Shown piece by piece: positions 7,246 to 15,334 of a DNA stretch of 34,652 bases. The notes beneath the pieces are model-generated. The model ran no database searches. It saw only the letters and a program-made list of their open reading frames with translations, and was not told the DNA's origin. How positions within the stretch are numbered: position 1 is the stretch's first letter; each line of letters opens with the position of its first letter. The position numbers were made by a program, and so were the translations under genes. Source of the stretch: an uncultured Eggerthellaceae bacterium (GTDB lineage Bacteria; Actinomycetota; Coriobacteriia; Coriobacteriales; Eggerthellaceae); contig CALUHI010000032.1 of the NCBI GenBank assembly GCA_944320405.1, positions 1-34,652 on the forward strand, given 5' to 3'.

Positions 7246-8166
7246 TCCTTTCAACAGGGCCTTCAGCTGCGAAACAACTAAGCCGGCAATGGTGAGCACT
7301 GCGCCAGCAACGATTGCCGGCGTGAGCGGTTCGCCCAGCACCGAAACAGAAATCGCAATGGTGATGACGGGAACCAGGTACTGGTACGCCATGGCGGTGA
7401 CAGGCCCCAGGCGCTTCAGCGCAGCGTTCCACATGGCATAGCATGCTGCGCTGGCGCCTAACCCCAAGAACAGAAGGTTCGCCAGAGGGATGGGCTGAGC
7501 CAGAAACCCCCAGTCGGGGTCGAATCCCGTGAAAGCCAGAAACGGAACCATTCCCACAAGGCCCCAGAAAAAGAAGCGGCGCGTGACCGTGATGGAGTCA
7601 TGCCCGCCCATCGAGGCGCGCTGCGAGAGAACGGAATAGATCGCGCACATGATGGCATTGGAGAGCGCAAGCAAGCAGCCGAGCAGGCCCATCGCCATGG
7701 CATCGGAACCGTTCGGGCTAATCGCAACCGCTGCGGATTCCCCCGAGAAGCTGATGAGCGCGATACCCGCAATGGCCAAGACAAAACCGACGAAGAACCC
7801 TGCTCCCAAGCCTCCCTTCTTCAAGGCATACGCCATGATGAGGCCTGTGAACAAGGGAGACGTTGCCACGATCACGCTCACGTTGGAAGCGGTGGTCAGG
7901 GTGAGGGCGGTGTTTTCCAGCATGAACGCAAGGGTGACGCCACAGATGCCTGCGACGGCGAACAGCGCTTCCTCGCGCCAACCCGACGTGCGCAACAGCT
8001 TGGGACGGATCGCCCAAAGCGCCACATAGCCAATCAGAAAACGCAGCACAAGAATCTCTGCTGGTGACACACCCGCAAGGAGCACTTTGGTCGACACGAA
8101 CGTGCCACCCCACAGCGCCACCGTGAGCAAAGCCAAGATATGGCCCTGCGATGCGATGCGGCCCAT
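7219..8166 (-). CDS. EamA/DMT-family transporter
   Basis: This is a membrane protein of the drug/metabolite transporter superfamily with about ten hydrophobic helices arranged as two EamA repeats. The first repeat begins at ILALLTVALWGGTFVSTKVLL and the second at about GLLGCLLALSNAIMCAIYSVL. I chose ATG 8166 because GGAAGGGGAGG ends 1-2 nt before it and forms a strong purine tract; a longer frame starts at 8193 without a good site. That gives 315 residues, normal for the family. The C-terminus is short and basic (LLKGKKEPADRD). Substrates of this family range from amino acids to nucleotides and cannot be read from the sequence. It is divergent from the Fe-S protein gene across a 208-bp gap. 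Confidence 0.85.
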   Translation of the reverse strand: MGRIASQGHILALLTVALWGGTFVSTKVLLAGVSPAEILVLRFLIGYVALWAIRPKLLRTSGWREEALFAVAGICGVTLAFMLENTALTLTTASNVSVIVATSPLFTGLIMAYALKKGGLGAGFFVGFVLAIAGIALISFSGESAAVAISPNGSDAMAMGLLGCLLALSNAIMCAIYSVLSQRASMGGHDSITVTRRFFFWGLVGMVPFLAFTGFDPDWGFLAQPIPLANLLFLGLGASAACYAMWNAALKRLGPVTAMAYQYLVPVITIAISVSVLGEPLTPAIVAGAVLTIAGLVVSQLKALLKGKKEPADRD

Positions 8167-8374
8167 GCCTCCCCTTCCTTGCGCAGTCGTCATTCCGATA
8201 GTGAGCGATTTTGCATTCTAGCACCACCGGCTCCACGCCCGCATCCTGCAGGAGTCGCGACATATTCGAAAAATGTTCCCAAATTAGTACCAATTATGCC
8301 TATGATGCCTATGATGCGCTATGCTGCCCCCGACGAGAGAGCGCGGCGCACACCGCAAGCGAAAGGAGACCCCC

Positions 8375-9103
8375 ATGATTCGCAACATCGTCCATATCGA
8401 TGAAGAGAAGTGCACCGGGTGCGGCCTGTGCGTGGACGCATGCCACGAGGGCGCCATTGGCATGGTGAACGGAAAGGCCCGTTTGCTTCGCGACGACTAC
8501 TGCGATGGCCTGGGCGATTGCCTTCCGGCTTGTCCCGCCGACGCCATCAGCATCATCCAGCGCGAAGCGGACGACTATGATGAGGCCGCAGTGATCGCCA
8601 ATCAAATGGCGAAGGCGAAAGCAAAGGCGCATGCGGGCATGCCCGCTGCGGGATGCCCTGGTTCTATGGCGAAGGCTATTGAGCGGGAACCTGTTGCGAA
8701 CACTGTCGCCGCTGGCGCAAAACAGCCCTCGCGCCTTGCGCAGTGGCCCGTGCAAATCAAACTGGTCCCGACGAATGCGCCCTATCTTCAAGAGGCCGAT
8801 CTGCTGATAGCTGCTGACTGCTGCGCGTTTGCCTACGGCAGCTTCCATGACGACTTCATTGCAGGACGCGTATGCCTGGTGGGCTGCCCCAAGCTCGATG
8901 GCGTGGACTATTCCGAGAAGCTGTCCGCTATCTGCGCTGGCAACGACATCCGCTCTATCACCGTCACGCGCATGGAGGTTCCCTGCTGCGGCGGCATCGA
9001 GTACGCCGCGCAACGCGCGGCTGAGGCAAGCGGAAAGAATCTTTCCGTGCGCGTAGTTACCATCGCCGCCGACGGACGCATCGTCTCAGACGAAATGCGC
9101 TGA
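8375..9103 (+). CDS. Dicluster 4Fe-4S ferredoxin-domain protein
   Basis: The start at 8375 follows GAAAGGAG. Of the 242 residues, the first 60 form a two-cluster ferredoxin domain: C13-x2-C16-x2-C19-x3-C23, then C43-x5-C49-x3-C53-P. The wider C-x5-C spacing is characteristic of a poorly studied family found in anaerobes. Residues from about 110 form a second domain with QWPVQIKLVP, ADLLIAADCCAFAYGSFH, CPKLDG and MEVPCCGG, conserved signatures of that same family. An Ala/Lys-rich hinge lies between the domains. It probably carries electrons or senses redox state in the cytoplasm, but no reaction is established. It is often annotated loosely as a ferredoxin or ATP-binding protein. A 9-bp tandem repeat (TGCCTATGA twice) lies in the leader near 8297-8314. 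Confidence 0.85.
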   Translation: MIRNIVHIDEEKCTGCGLCVDACHEGAIGMVNGKARLLRDDYCDGLGDCLPACPADAISIIQREADDYDEAAVIANQMAKAKAKAHAGMPAAGCPGSMAKAIEREPVANTVAAGAKQPSRLAQWPVQIKLVPTNAPYLQEADLLIAADCCAFAYGSFHDDFIAGRVCLVGCPKLDGVDYSEKLSAICAGNDIRSITVTRMEVPCCGGIEYAAQRAAEASGKNLSVRVVTIAADGRIVSDEMR

Positions 9104-9132
9104 CGGGCACTGGGGCGCACCGATGGGTTTTC

Positions 9133-9945
9133 TTAACGTCCAAGCGAAGCGAGAAGCGCCTTGAGCTCGGCCTGGACGCTGTGCTGAGAGTTCGGGCCGA
9201 TCACGCGGTCGGCGATCTGCTTGATTGCCGACCGACCGTTCTCCATCGCCACGCTCACGCCCACCATGCGCAGGATCTCGTAATCGTTCATGGAATCGCC
9301 GAACGCCATAACCTCCACCGCATCGATTTCGTGCGCGGCCATCACCTGTTCGATTCCCGTTGCCTTGTTCACGCCGCGCTGCATGACGTCGATCCACTTG
9401 TTGCCAGAAGGAGCGAACACGAAATCGTCCCCGAGCTCGCGCGTTAGAGCGTAGGCCATGTCCATCACCCCTTCGTCGCAGTACACCGACGCCTTGATGA
9501 TGTTCACCTCCGGCGACGGCACGTCGTGCATCTGCACCGGAAGGGGAAGGTTTTTGTCCACCTCGCGCTCGAATGCCGATTCATCGTCCATCAGGTAGCT
9601 GCGCCTGTCGTCGAACAGCGCCAGATGCAGCGTGTCGAACATGCTCACCGCGCGAGCGAGCCGGCGAACCGCCGCGTGCGAAAACACTTCGCGATCAATA
9701 AGCCTTCCATCAACGACAACCTGCGCGCCGTTCGCCGCCACGAAATCGATGCGATCCACCACCGGGGCAAATTGCCCTTGAAGGGTGTCGAAGCGCCTGC
9801 CCGAGGCCGCCACAAAACGAATGCCCGCCTCGCGAAGGCCGTCGATGATCTCGAACGTTTCCTGAGGAAGCTCCCCTTCCGGGTCGAGCATGGTACCGTC
9901 CATGTCGCTGGCGACGAGCCTGATGCAATGGGGATCGTAGGTCAT
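9133..9945 (-). CDS. Cof-type HAD-IIB hydrolase
   Basis: This is a haloacid dehalogenase superfamily phosphatase. The start at 9945 (MTYDPHC) follows GGGAAAGGA. The 270-residue chain has motif I DMDGT with nucleophile Asp14 and acid/base Asp16, motif II in AASGR, a cap region of the IIB type in the middle, a Lys in VNKATG, and motif IV AFGDSMNDYEIL. This pattern and length are typical of Cof/YidA-like sugar-phosphate or nucleotide phosphatases, whose substrates vary widely. It converges on the Fe-S gene with 29 nt between stops and is divergent from the ABC-F gene. Confidence 0.9.
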   Translation of the reverse strand: MTYDPHCIRLVASDMDGTMLDPEGELPQETFEIIDGLREAGIRFVAASGRRFDTLQGQFAPVVDRIDFVAANGAQVVVDGRLIDREVFSHAAVRRLARAVSMFDTLHLALFDDRRSYLMDDESAFEREVDKNLPLPVQMHDVPSPEVNIIKASVYCDEGVMDMAYALTRELGDDFVFAPSGNKWIDVMQRGVNKATGIEQVMAAHEIDAVEVMAFGDSMNDYEILRMVGVSVAMENGRSAIKQIADRVIGPNSQHSVQAELKALLASLGR

Positions 9946-10154
9946 GACATTCCTTTCCCGATTTCGATCGTCTGGATCGTTTCGGCGCCATTGTACGGTG
10001 CACCCCGCGGAAGGGGAGCTTCCCCACGATCTCGCCACGCGAATTTTGCATGCATCAGACATTGGTGTGCGCACCGAGCGCCGACGCGTCGTTCTGCGAC
10101 GCCCCGCGTCGTCCTGCTGCACCGTATCATCCGCGCCGTTATCGCGCTTGCCGC

Positions 10155-10160
10155 TATAAT
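10155..10160 (+). promoter_or_regulatory. Candidate -10 element for the ABC-F gene
   Basis: A consensus TATAAT lies 30 bp upstream of the ABC-F start codon. No good -35 hexamer is visible at 16-18 bp. Confidence 0.4.
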
Positions 10161-10189
10161 GGCACGGTCGATTAGAAAGGCTGGTTTGC

Positions 10190-11989
10190 ATGGCGTTTTT
10201 GCTGGGCTGCGAGAAAGTGCGGGTCGAATTCCCCACTAAAACGGTGTTTGAAAACGTGTCGCTGGGCATCGACGAAGGCGCGCGCATCGGCATCGTCGGT
10301 CGCAACGGCGACGGCAAATCGACCCTGCTCAGCCTGTTGTCCGGCGCGCTGGAGCCCGACGGAGGGCGCGTGGTGCGCAACGGCGCTGTGCGCGTAGGAC
10401 TGCTGGGGCAACGCGACCAGCTTGATGATGCCGACACCGTAAAGCACGTGCTGGTCGGCGATGCACCCGAGTACGAATGGGCAGGCGACGCTCGCATTCG
10501 CGACATTCTTTCCGGACTGGTATCGGACATCCCTTGGGAAGCCGCCATCGGCACGCTTTCGGGCGGCCAGCGCCGACGTGTGGATCTTGCCCGCCTGCTG
10601 ATGGGCGACTGGGATGTGCTGGGGCTGGACGAGCCCACCAACCATCTGGACATCCGCGCCATCTGGTGGCTTGCCGAGCATCTGAAGAAGCGCTGGAAGC
10701 CTGGCAGCGGCGCCCTGCTGGTGGTCACGCACGACCGTTGGTTCCTTGACGAGGTGTGCCTAGACATGTGGGAGGTGCACGACCGCAAAGTCGAGCCGTT
10801 CGAGGGTGGCTATTCCGCCTACATCCAGCAACGTGTCGAGCGTCAGCGCGTGGCAGCCCTCGCCGAAGAAAAGCGCCAGAACGCCCTACGACGCGAGCTT
10901 GCCTGGCTTGCCCGCGGCGCAAAGGCACGTTCGACCAAGCCGAAGTTCCGCGTTGACGCCGCACAAGCGCTTATCGCCGACGTACCCGAGCTGCGCAACC
11001 CCATCGAGCTCAAACGCATGGCCATGGCGCGCTTGGGCAAGCAGGTGGTCGAGGTGAAGCAGGTCACCGTGGCGTTCGACGGGCGCCCGGTGCTCGATGG
11101 CATCGACTGGATCATCGGCCCTGGCGACCGCTACGGCATCGTCGGCGGCAACGGCGTGGGAAAAACCACGCTGCTTCGCACAATCCAAGGCCTGCAGCAG
11201 CCGACCGCCGGCACAGTTAAAATCGGCAAGACCGTTCGGTTCGCCGTGCTCTCGCAGCACCTTGATGAACTCATGAAGTTCAAAGGCGACCGCGTGCGCG
11301 AGGTCATCGGCCGTTACGGGCGCCGCACCATGCTCGATGGCAAGAACATGACCCCCGCGCAGCTGCTGGAGCGTCTGGAGTTCACGCGCGACGACTTGAA
11401 CGAGCCCGTGGAGGACCTCTCTGGCGGCCAAAAGCGTCGCCTTGCGCTGATGCTCATTTTGCTGGACGAGCCGAATGTGCTGATCTTGGACGAACCGGGC
11501 AACGACCTGGACACCGACATGCTTGCCGCTGTCGAGGGCCTGCTGGACGGCTGGCCGGGAACCCTGCTTTTAGTGACGCACGACCGCTACCTGATGGAGC
11601 GCGTCACCGACCATCAATTCGCCCTCATCGATGGCAAGATCCGCCATCTTCCGCGCGGCGTTGACGAATACCTTGAGCTGGTGGAGCGCGCCGAGAAGCC
11701 GCTTCCCTTTGCAGCATCCGAGAAGGCGCCGGTCAAAGCCGATGCTTCCGAAGAAAAGCGCCTGTCAGGTGGTGAAATACGCACCCTGCGCAAGGCAATG
11801 GCGTCGACCGAGCGGAAGATGGAAACCCTCAAGGAAAAGATCGAGTCCACCCGCGCCGAAATGGCAGCAGCAGACCCTTCGGATTTCGTGGCGCTGGGCG
11901 ATTTCCAAAAGCAGCTGGAAGACCTTCAAGCACAGCTCGACACTTTGGAAGAGGAGTGGCTGGAAGCCGCCGAGACCCTCGGCGAATGA
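10190..11989 (+). CDS. ABC-F family ATPase, Uup-like
   Basis: This soluble protein has two ABC ATPase domains and no membrane segment, as in ribosome-acting ABC-F factors. Domain 1 has Walker A GRNGDGKST (37-45), signature LSGGQ (123-127) and Walker B LDEPTNHLD (146-154). A charged helical linker follows (about 215-270). Domain 2 has Walker A GGNGVGKTT (319-327), LSGGQ (410-414) and Walker B LDEPGNDLD (433-441). A C-terminal Glu/Lys-rich coiled coil (about 525-599) is typical of the Uup branch. The second Walker B has Gly where Thr is usual (DEPTN). Family members bind the ribosomal E site and relieve stalled translation; some give antibiotic protection, but nothing here points to that. Its stop codon is the TGA inside a REP-like palindrome. 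Confidence 0.92.
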   Translation: MAFLLGCEKVRVEFPTKTVFENVSLGIDEGARIGIVGRNGDGKSTLLSLLSGALEPDGGRVVRNGAVRVGLLGQRDQLDDADTVKHVLVGDAPEYEWAGDARIRDILSGLVSDIPWEAAIGTLSGGQRRRVDLARLLMGDWDVLGLDEPTNHLDIRAIWWLAEHLKKRWKPGSGALLVVTHDRWFLDEVCLDMWEVHDRKVEPFEGGYSAYIQQRVERQRVAALAEEKRQNALRRELAWLARGAKARSTKPKFRVDAAQALIADVPELRNPIELKRMAMARLGKQVVEVKQVTVAFDGRPVLDGIDWIIGPGDRYGIVGGNGVGKTTLLRTIQGLQQPTAGTVKIGKTVRFAVLSQHLDELMKFKGDRVREVIGRYGRRTMLDGKNMTPAQLLERLEFTRDDLNEPVEDLSGGQKRRLALMLILLDEPNVLILDEPGNDLDTDMLAAVEGLLDGWPGTLLLVTHDRYLMERVTDHQFALIDGKIRHLPRGVDEYLELVERAEKPLPFAASEKAPVKADASEEKRLSGGEIRTLRKAMASTERKMETLKEKIESTRAEMAAADPSDFVALGDFQKQLEDLQAQLDTLEEEWLEAAETLGE

Positions 11990-12018
11990 GAAAAGGGGAC
12001 AGTCACTTCTTCTCATTC
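11984..12018. repeat. REP-like palindrome, copy 2
   Basis: GAATGAGAAAAG and CTTCTTCTCATTC are imperfect arms around GGGACAGTCA, the reverse complement of the core in the other copies. The TGA at 11987-11989 inside its left arm is the stop codon of the ABC-F gene. The element fills the gap between the two convergent genes. Confidence 0.85.
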
Positions 12019-12021
12019 CGG

Positions 12022-13401
12022 CTACGAGCGCACCTTCCAGACGGCACCGACGAACACGGCAAGCGACAACACGGCCGACAGCCCAAACGCCACCTGATAG
12101 CCCAACGCTGACGGAACACCGGATGTCGTGGTGCCCAACATGGTGATGGCGAACACCATGAGCGCCGTGCCAAACGATGCGCACGCCTGGCGAATGCAGG
12201 CGAAAAACGCGCTGCCGTCCATAATGATCTGATGCGGAAGATCCGAAAGACCCCATGAATTCAGCGGCCCGATAAGCGAACTCACCCCGACGCCACGCAG
12301 CGTTTGCATAAGCGCGACCAGCCACAAAGGCGTCGTCTCATCGATAAACGCCATAGCAGCAGAGCCGGCAAACAGAATGGCGCCGGCAACGATGGTCACC
12401 GGACGCGGACCGATCTTGTCGGCAAGGATGCCCGCCAGCGGATTGAACACAATGGCCAGAATGGTGGCGGGAATGAACACCAACCCGGCATCGAGTGCGC
12501 TGCCGCCGCAAAGCCCCTGCACGTACAGTGGAACGATAAGCGTGATGCCCATAAACGAACCGAACAGGCAGTTCTGAATGACGAAGCTTGCGCGAAAGCG
12601 CCCCGACTGGAAGATGTGCATGTCGATGAGCGGCTGCTCAATGCGCTTCTGGCGCAGGACGAACATCACCAGAAAGACGGCGCCAGCCAGCAAGAACGCC
12701 CAGACCGCAGGATTTTGCAGCTCCATGCTAGATGCGTTGGAGAACCCCAAGAGCAAACCGCCCAAACCGCACGTGGACAAAAGGAACGAAGGAACGTCCA
12801 ACGACGCCTCGCGCTCAGGTACGCCCTCATGCTCCACCAGCAAGGACGCCAGCACGAACATCACCACAAGCAGCACCATCAAAATGAGGAAGAAGCTGCG
12901 CCACCCCCACGAATCAACCAATGCGCCGCCGATGGTAGGGCCGATGTTGGGAGCGAACCCCATCGCAATGCCCGAGATGCCCATAGCAGTGCCGTTTTGC
13001 CCTTTCGGAAAACGCATCATGGCAATGGACTGAATCAAAGGCAGCGTGATGCCTGCCGCAAACGCCTGGAGCACGCGTGCAAACACGAGCACCGGGAAAT
13101 TCGGTGCCGCGAACGCCAGAAGCGAACCGGCAAAAAAGATGCCCAGCACCATGAACAGCAAATTGCGCGTAGATATTTTCAAAGAGAGAAAGGTAACCAA
13201 AGGCACGGTGATGCCAAGAACCAGCATATAGATGGTGGTAAGCCACTGACCCAGGCTTGCGTCAATTCCCAAGTCGGCCTCGACGCCGCCCAGCATGGCG
13301 TTCATGACGGTCTGGGTCAGCGAACCACACGCGCACGTGATCACCACGATGGCGAACAGCGCGTACACTTTTCCTCGCTCGGATTTGATCAAGCTTGCCA
13401 C
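12022..13401 (-). CDS. MFS transporter, DHA2 (EmrB-like) family
   Basis: This is a proton-coupled major facilitator exporter of the inner membrane. I start it at GTG 13401, where GAGAAGGA lies 6 nt upstream; the frame is open further upstream but covers the gap below pth. The 459-residue protein has about 14 hydrophobic segments. A short conserved motif-A-like loop (LADKIGPRPV) in the second half and LGQWLTTIYMLVLGITVPL near the N-terminus are typical of the 14-helix drug:H+ antiporter branch. The substrate is unknown. A TATACT lies on the minus strand at 13504-13509, just after the pth stop, so it may have its own promoter. It ends 3 nt from the REP-like palindrome that also ends the convergent ABC-F gene. 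Confidence 0.88.
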   Translation of the reverse strand: MASLIKSERGKVYALFAIVVITCACGSLTQTVMNAMLGGVEADLGIDASLGQWLTTIYMLVLGITVPLVTFLSLKISTRNLLFMVLGIFFAGSLLAFAAPNFPVLVFARVLQAFAAGITLPLIQSIAMMRFPKGQNGTAMGISGIAMGFAPNIGPTIGGALVDSWGWRSFFLILMVLLVVMFVLASLLVEHEGVPEREASLDVPSFLLSTCGLGGLLLGFSNASSMELQNPAVWAFLLAGAVFLVMFVLRQKRIEQPLIDMHIFQSGRFRASFVIQNCLFGSFMGITLIVPLYVQGLCGGSALDAGLVFIPATILAIVFNPLAGILADKIGPRPVTIVAGAILFAGSAAMAFIDETTPLWLVALMQTLRGVGVSSLIGPLNSWGLSDLPHQIIMDGSAFFACIRQACASFGTALMVFAITMLGTTTSGVPSALGYQVAFGLSAVLSLAVFVGAVWKVRS

Positions 13402-13526
13402 GAAGAATCCTTCTCCCGCATCATGCAACCAATGTTGCCGCACGGCGGAATCCCACGACCTTGCGCGAGCCGTCGGCACACCTTCCACGCAAGGTAAAGC
13501 AGCAGTATAGCGTTGCTGCCTGCATG

Positions 13527-14084
13527 CTAGTTGAACTTCTGCTGCGTTTTCTCCAAGCCGTGCTCGATCAGGTACAGCGTGGCCTGGCTTGCCAGATCGC
13601 ACGCGTGCTCGAAATCCTCGGCAGCCTCTTTCTTGGGAAGAGACAGCACGTAGTCGGCCACGTTCATGCGTCCCGGCGGGCGGCCGATACCGCAGCGCAC
13701 ACGGAACCAGTCGCGTGTGCCCAGCTTGTCGCAGATGGAGCGCAGGCCGTTGTGTCCCGCATGCCCGCCGCCGAACTTCACACGGATAGTGCCCGGATCG
13801 ATGTCCAGTTCGTCGTGGATAACTACCAGATGGTCGGGGTCAACGCCGTACGCGTTGCACAGCTGCTTCACCGGACCGCCAGACGTGTTCATGTAGCTTT
13901 GGGGCTTGGCAAGCAGCACGTCGATATCGTGGTAGGCGCCCTTTGCCGTAAGCGCGCCGCATTCGGTCTTCCAGTAGCGCGCGCCCACCTCGTCGCCGAT
14001 GAGGTCGACGGTATCAAACCCGGCGTTATGCCGCGTATGCGCGTATTCCTCACCCGGATTCCCCAGGCCGACGATCAGATACAT
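13527..14084 (-). CDS. pth: Peptidyl-tRNA hydrolase
   Basis: This enzyme releases peptides from prematurely dropped peptidyl-tRNAs so that the tRNA can be reused. The N-terminal MYLIVGLGNPG with Asn9 and TRHNAG with catalytic His19 are diagnostic. Further on are QSYMNTSGGPV, HDELDIDPGTIRVKFGGGHAGHNGLRSI (given here as landmarks near the middle) and WFRVRCGIGRPP. The length of 185 residues is normal. I prefer ATG 14084 (6 nt after AAAGAGG) over the GTG at 14090, which sits against the same Shine-Dalgarno. It is the last gene of the classic glmU-prs-pth order, with a structured gap between prs and pth. Confidence 0.95.
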   Translation of the reverse strand: MYLIVGLGNPGEEYAHTRHNAGFDTVDLIGDEVGARYWKTECGALTAKGAYHDIDVLLAKPQSYMNTSGGPVKQLCNAYGVDPDHLVVIHDELDIDPGTIRVKFGGGHAGHNGLRSICDKLGTRDWFRVRCGIGRPPGRMNVADYVLSLPKKEAAEDFEHACDLASQATLYLIEHGLEKTQQKFN

Positions 14085-14131
14085 GGGCACCCTCTTTCAA
14101 TGACATACATGTCGTTCGTAACGACAGCGAA

Positions 14132-14230
14132 GGGCGCACTCATACCGAAGATTCGCAGGATCGTGCGAAATATCAGTATGAGCGCGCCCCGCAGCAGCAG
14201 CTCGTTCCGGCGGTCAGCAAACTGCCGGAA
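14132..14230 (-). repeat. 3'-end structured element, copy A (after prs, short form)
   Basis: Read on the minus strand from the prs stop, it first has a small stem (14205-14230, TTCCGGC arms with one mismatch). It then has a longer stem whose outer arms are GGGCGCACTCATAC (14132-14145) and GTATGAGCGCGCCC (14176-14189), with an inner TTCGCA/TGCGAA helix. It shares CGAAGATTCG and GGATCG segments with the copies after mog, eno and rplQ but lacks their GTAC-capped tip. No U-tract follows either stem. Confidence 0.65.
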
Positions 14231-14235
14231 ACTCC

Positions 14236-15198
14236 TTACTCGAACAGCTTGGCGACCGAGCCGTTGGCGTAGACGTTCTGGATGGTCTGGGCGAACAGCG
14301 GGCCGAGCGACATGACCTTGATCTTGCCGGTCTGGCGATCAAGCGGCACGGGCACGGCGTTGGTCACGAGCACCTGCTCGATGCAGGAGTTCTCGATGCG
14401 ATCGTAAGCAGGGCCGCTGAACAGACCGTGCGTGGCGCAGGCGAGCACCTTCTTGGCGCCCTTGGCCTTCAGCGTGGCGGCAGCGGCAACCAGCGAGCCG
14501 GCGGTGTCGATCATGTCGTCGTTGAGAATGCAGATCTTGTCCGTAACGTCGCCGATCAAAGCCGTGATCTCGGCCTGGTTGTGCTTCGGGCGGTCCTTGT
14601 GCATGATGGCGATGTCGCAATCAAGCATCATGGAGAACTTCTTGGCAGCCTTCGCGCGTCCCACGTCAGGCGACACGACGACGACCTCGTCGGGGTTCAA
14701 GCCCATGCTCCTGTAGTAATCCACGAAGATGCCCATGGCGGTCATGTGGTTCACCGGGATGTTGAAGAAGCCTTGGATGGCGTCCTGGTGCAGGTCGATG
14801 GTGATGACGTTGTCAACGCCGGAAGCCTCCAGCAGATCAGCAACCAGCTTCGCGGTGATGGGCTCACGAGGCGCAGCCTTGCGGTCCTGGCGCGCGTAGC
14901 CGTAATGCGCGATGACGGCGGAAACGTTGTGAGCAGAAGCGCGTTTGGCGGCATCCGCCATGATGAGCAGCTCCATCAGAGCGTCGTTGACGTCCATGCC
15001 CGAGCCGCAGCACACGGATTGGACCAGAAACACTTCCTTGCCGCGCACGCTTTCCTGGTAGCGCGCGTAGATTTCGCCGTTGGCGAACTTCTCAAGCTTC
15101 ACGTTGCCCAGCGGCACGCCGAGCTCCTTGGAGATATCGTCTGCCAGACCGGGGTTGACCGAACCCGCGAACAGGGCAATGGGCCTCTCTTCCGCCAT
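14236..15198 (-). CDS. prs: Ribose-phosphate diphosphokinase (PRPP synthetase)
   Basis: It makes phosphoribosyl pyrophosphate from ribose 5-phosphate and ATP, feeding purine, pyrimidine, histidine, tryptophan and NAD synthesis. The 320-residue protein has the usual landmarks: FANGEIYARYQESVRG (about 38-53), HYGYARQDRKAAPREPITAK (about 98-117), DLHQ (135-138) and the PRPP-binding loop DDMIDTAGS (227-235). The start at 15198 follows AAGGAGC. It lies downstream of glmU, whose UDP-sugar product and prs share the operon in many Gram-positive bacteria, but here a terminator-like hairpin separates them. Its own stop codon is followed within 5 nt by structured element A. Confidence 0.96.
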   Translation of the reverse strand: MAEERPIALFAGSVNPGLADDISKELGVPLGNVKLEKFANGEIYARYQESVRGKEVFLVQSVCCGSGMDVNDALMELLIMADAAKRASAHNVSAVIAHYGYARQDRKAAPREPITAKLVADLLEASGVDNVITIDLHQDAIQGFFNIPVNHMTAMGIFVDYYRSMGLNPDEVVVVSPDVGRAKAAKKFSMMLDCDIAIMHKDRPKHNQAEITALIGDVTDKICILNDDMIDTAGSLVAAAATLKAKGAKKVLACATHGLFSGPAYDRIENSCIEQVLVTNAVPVPLDRQTGKIKVMSLGPLFAQTIQNVYANGSVAKLFE

Positions 15199-15233
15199 AG
15201 TGCGCGCTCCTTTGCTTCATGTAATACCGAAAA

Positions 15234-15265
15234 GGCCTGCGAACCGCGCGTGCGATCCGCAGGCC
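15234..15265 (-). terminator. Probable terminator of glmU
   Basis: On the minus strand GGCCTGCG…CGCAGGCC forms an 8-bp core stem (15234-15241 with 15258-15265), followed by TTTTCGGTATT. It sits between glmU and prs, so prs may depend on partial read-through or on its own promoter. Confidence 0.6.
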
Positions 15266-15334
15266 CTATTGTAGCGGGATTGCCCCCGGATTTCAGTCCC
15301 TCCGGGGCGGAACCTTGCCGGTTATACCGGATTT

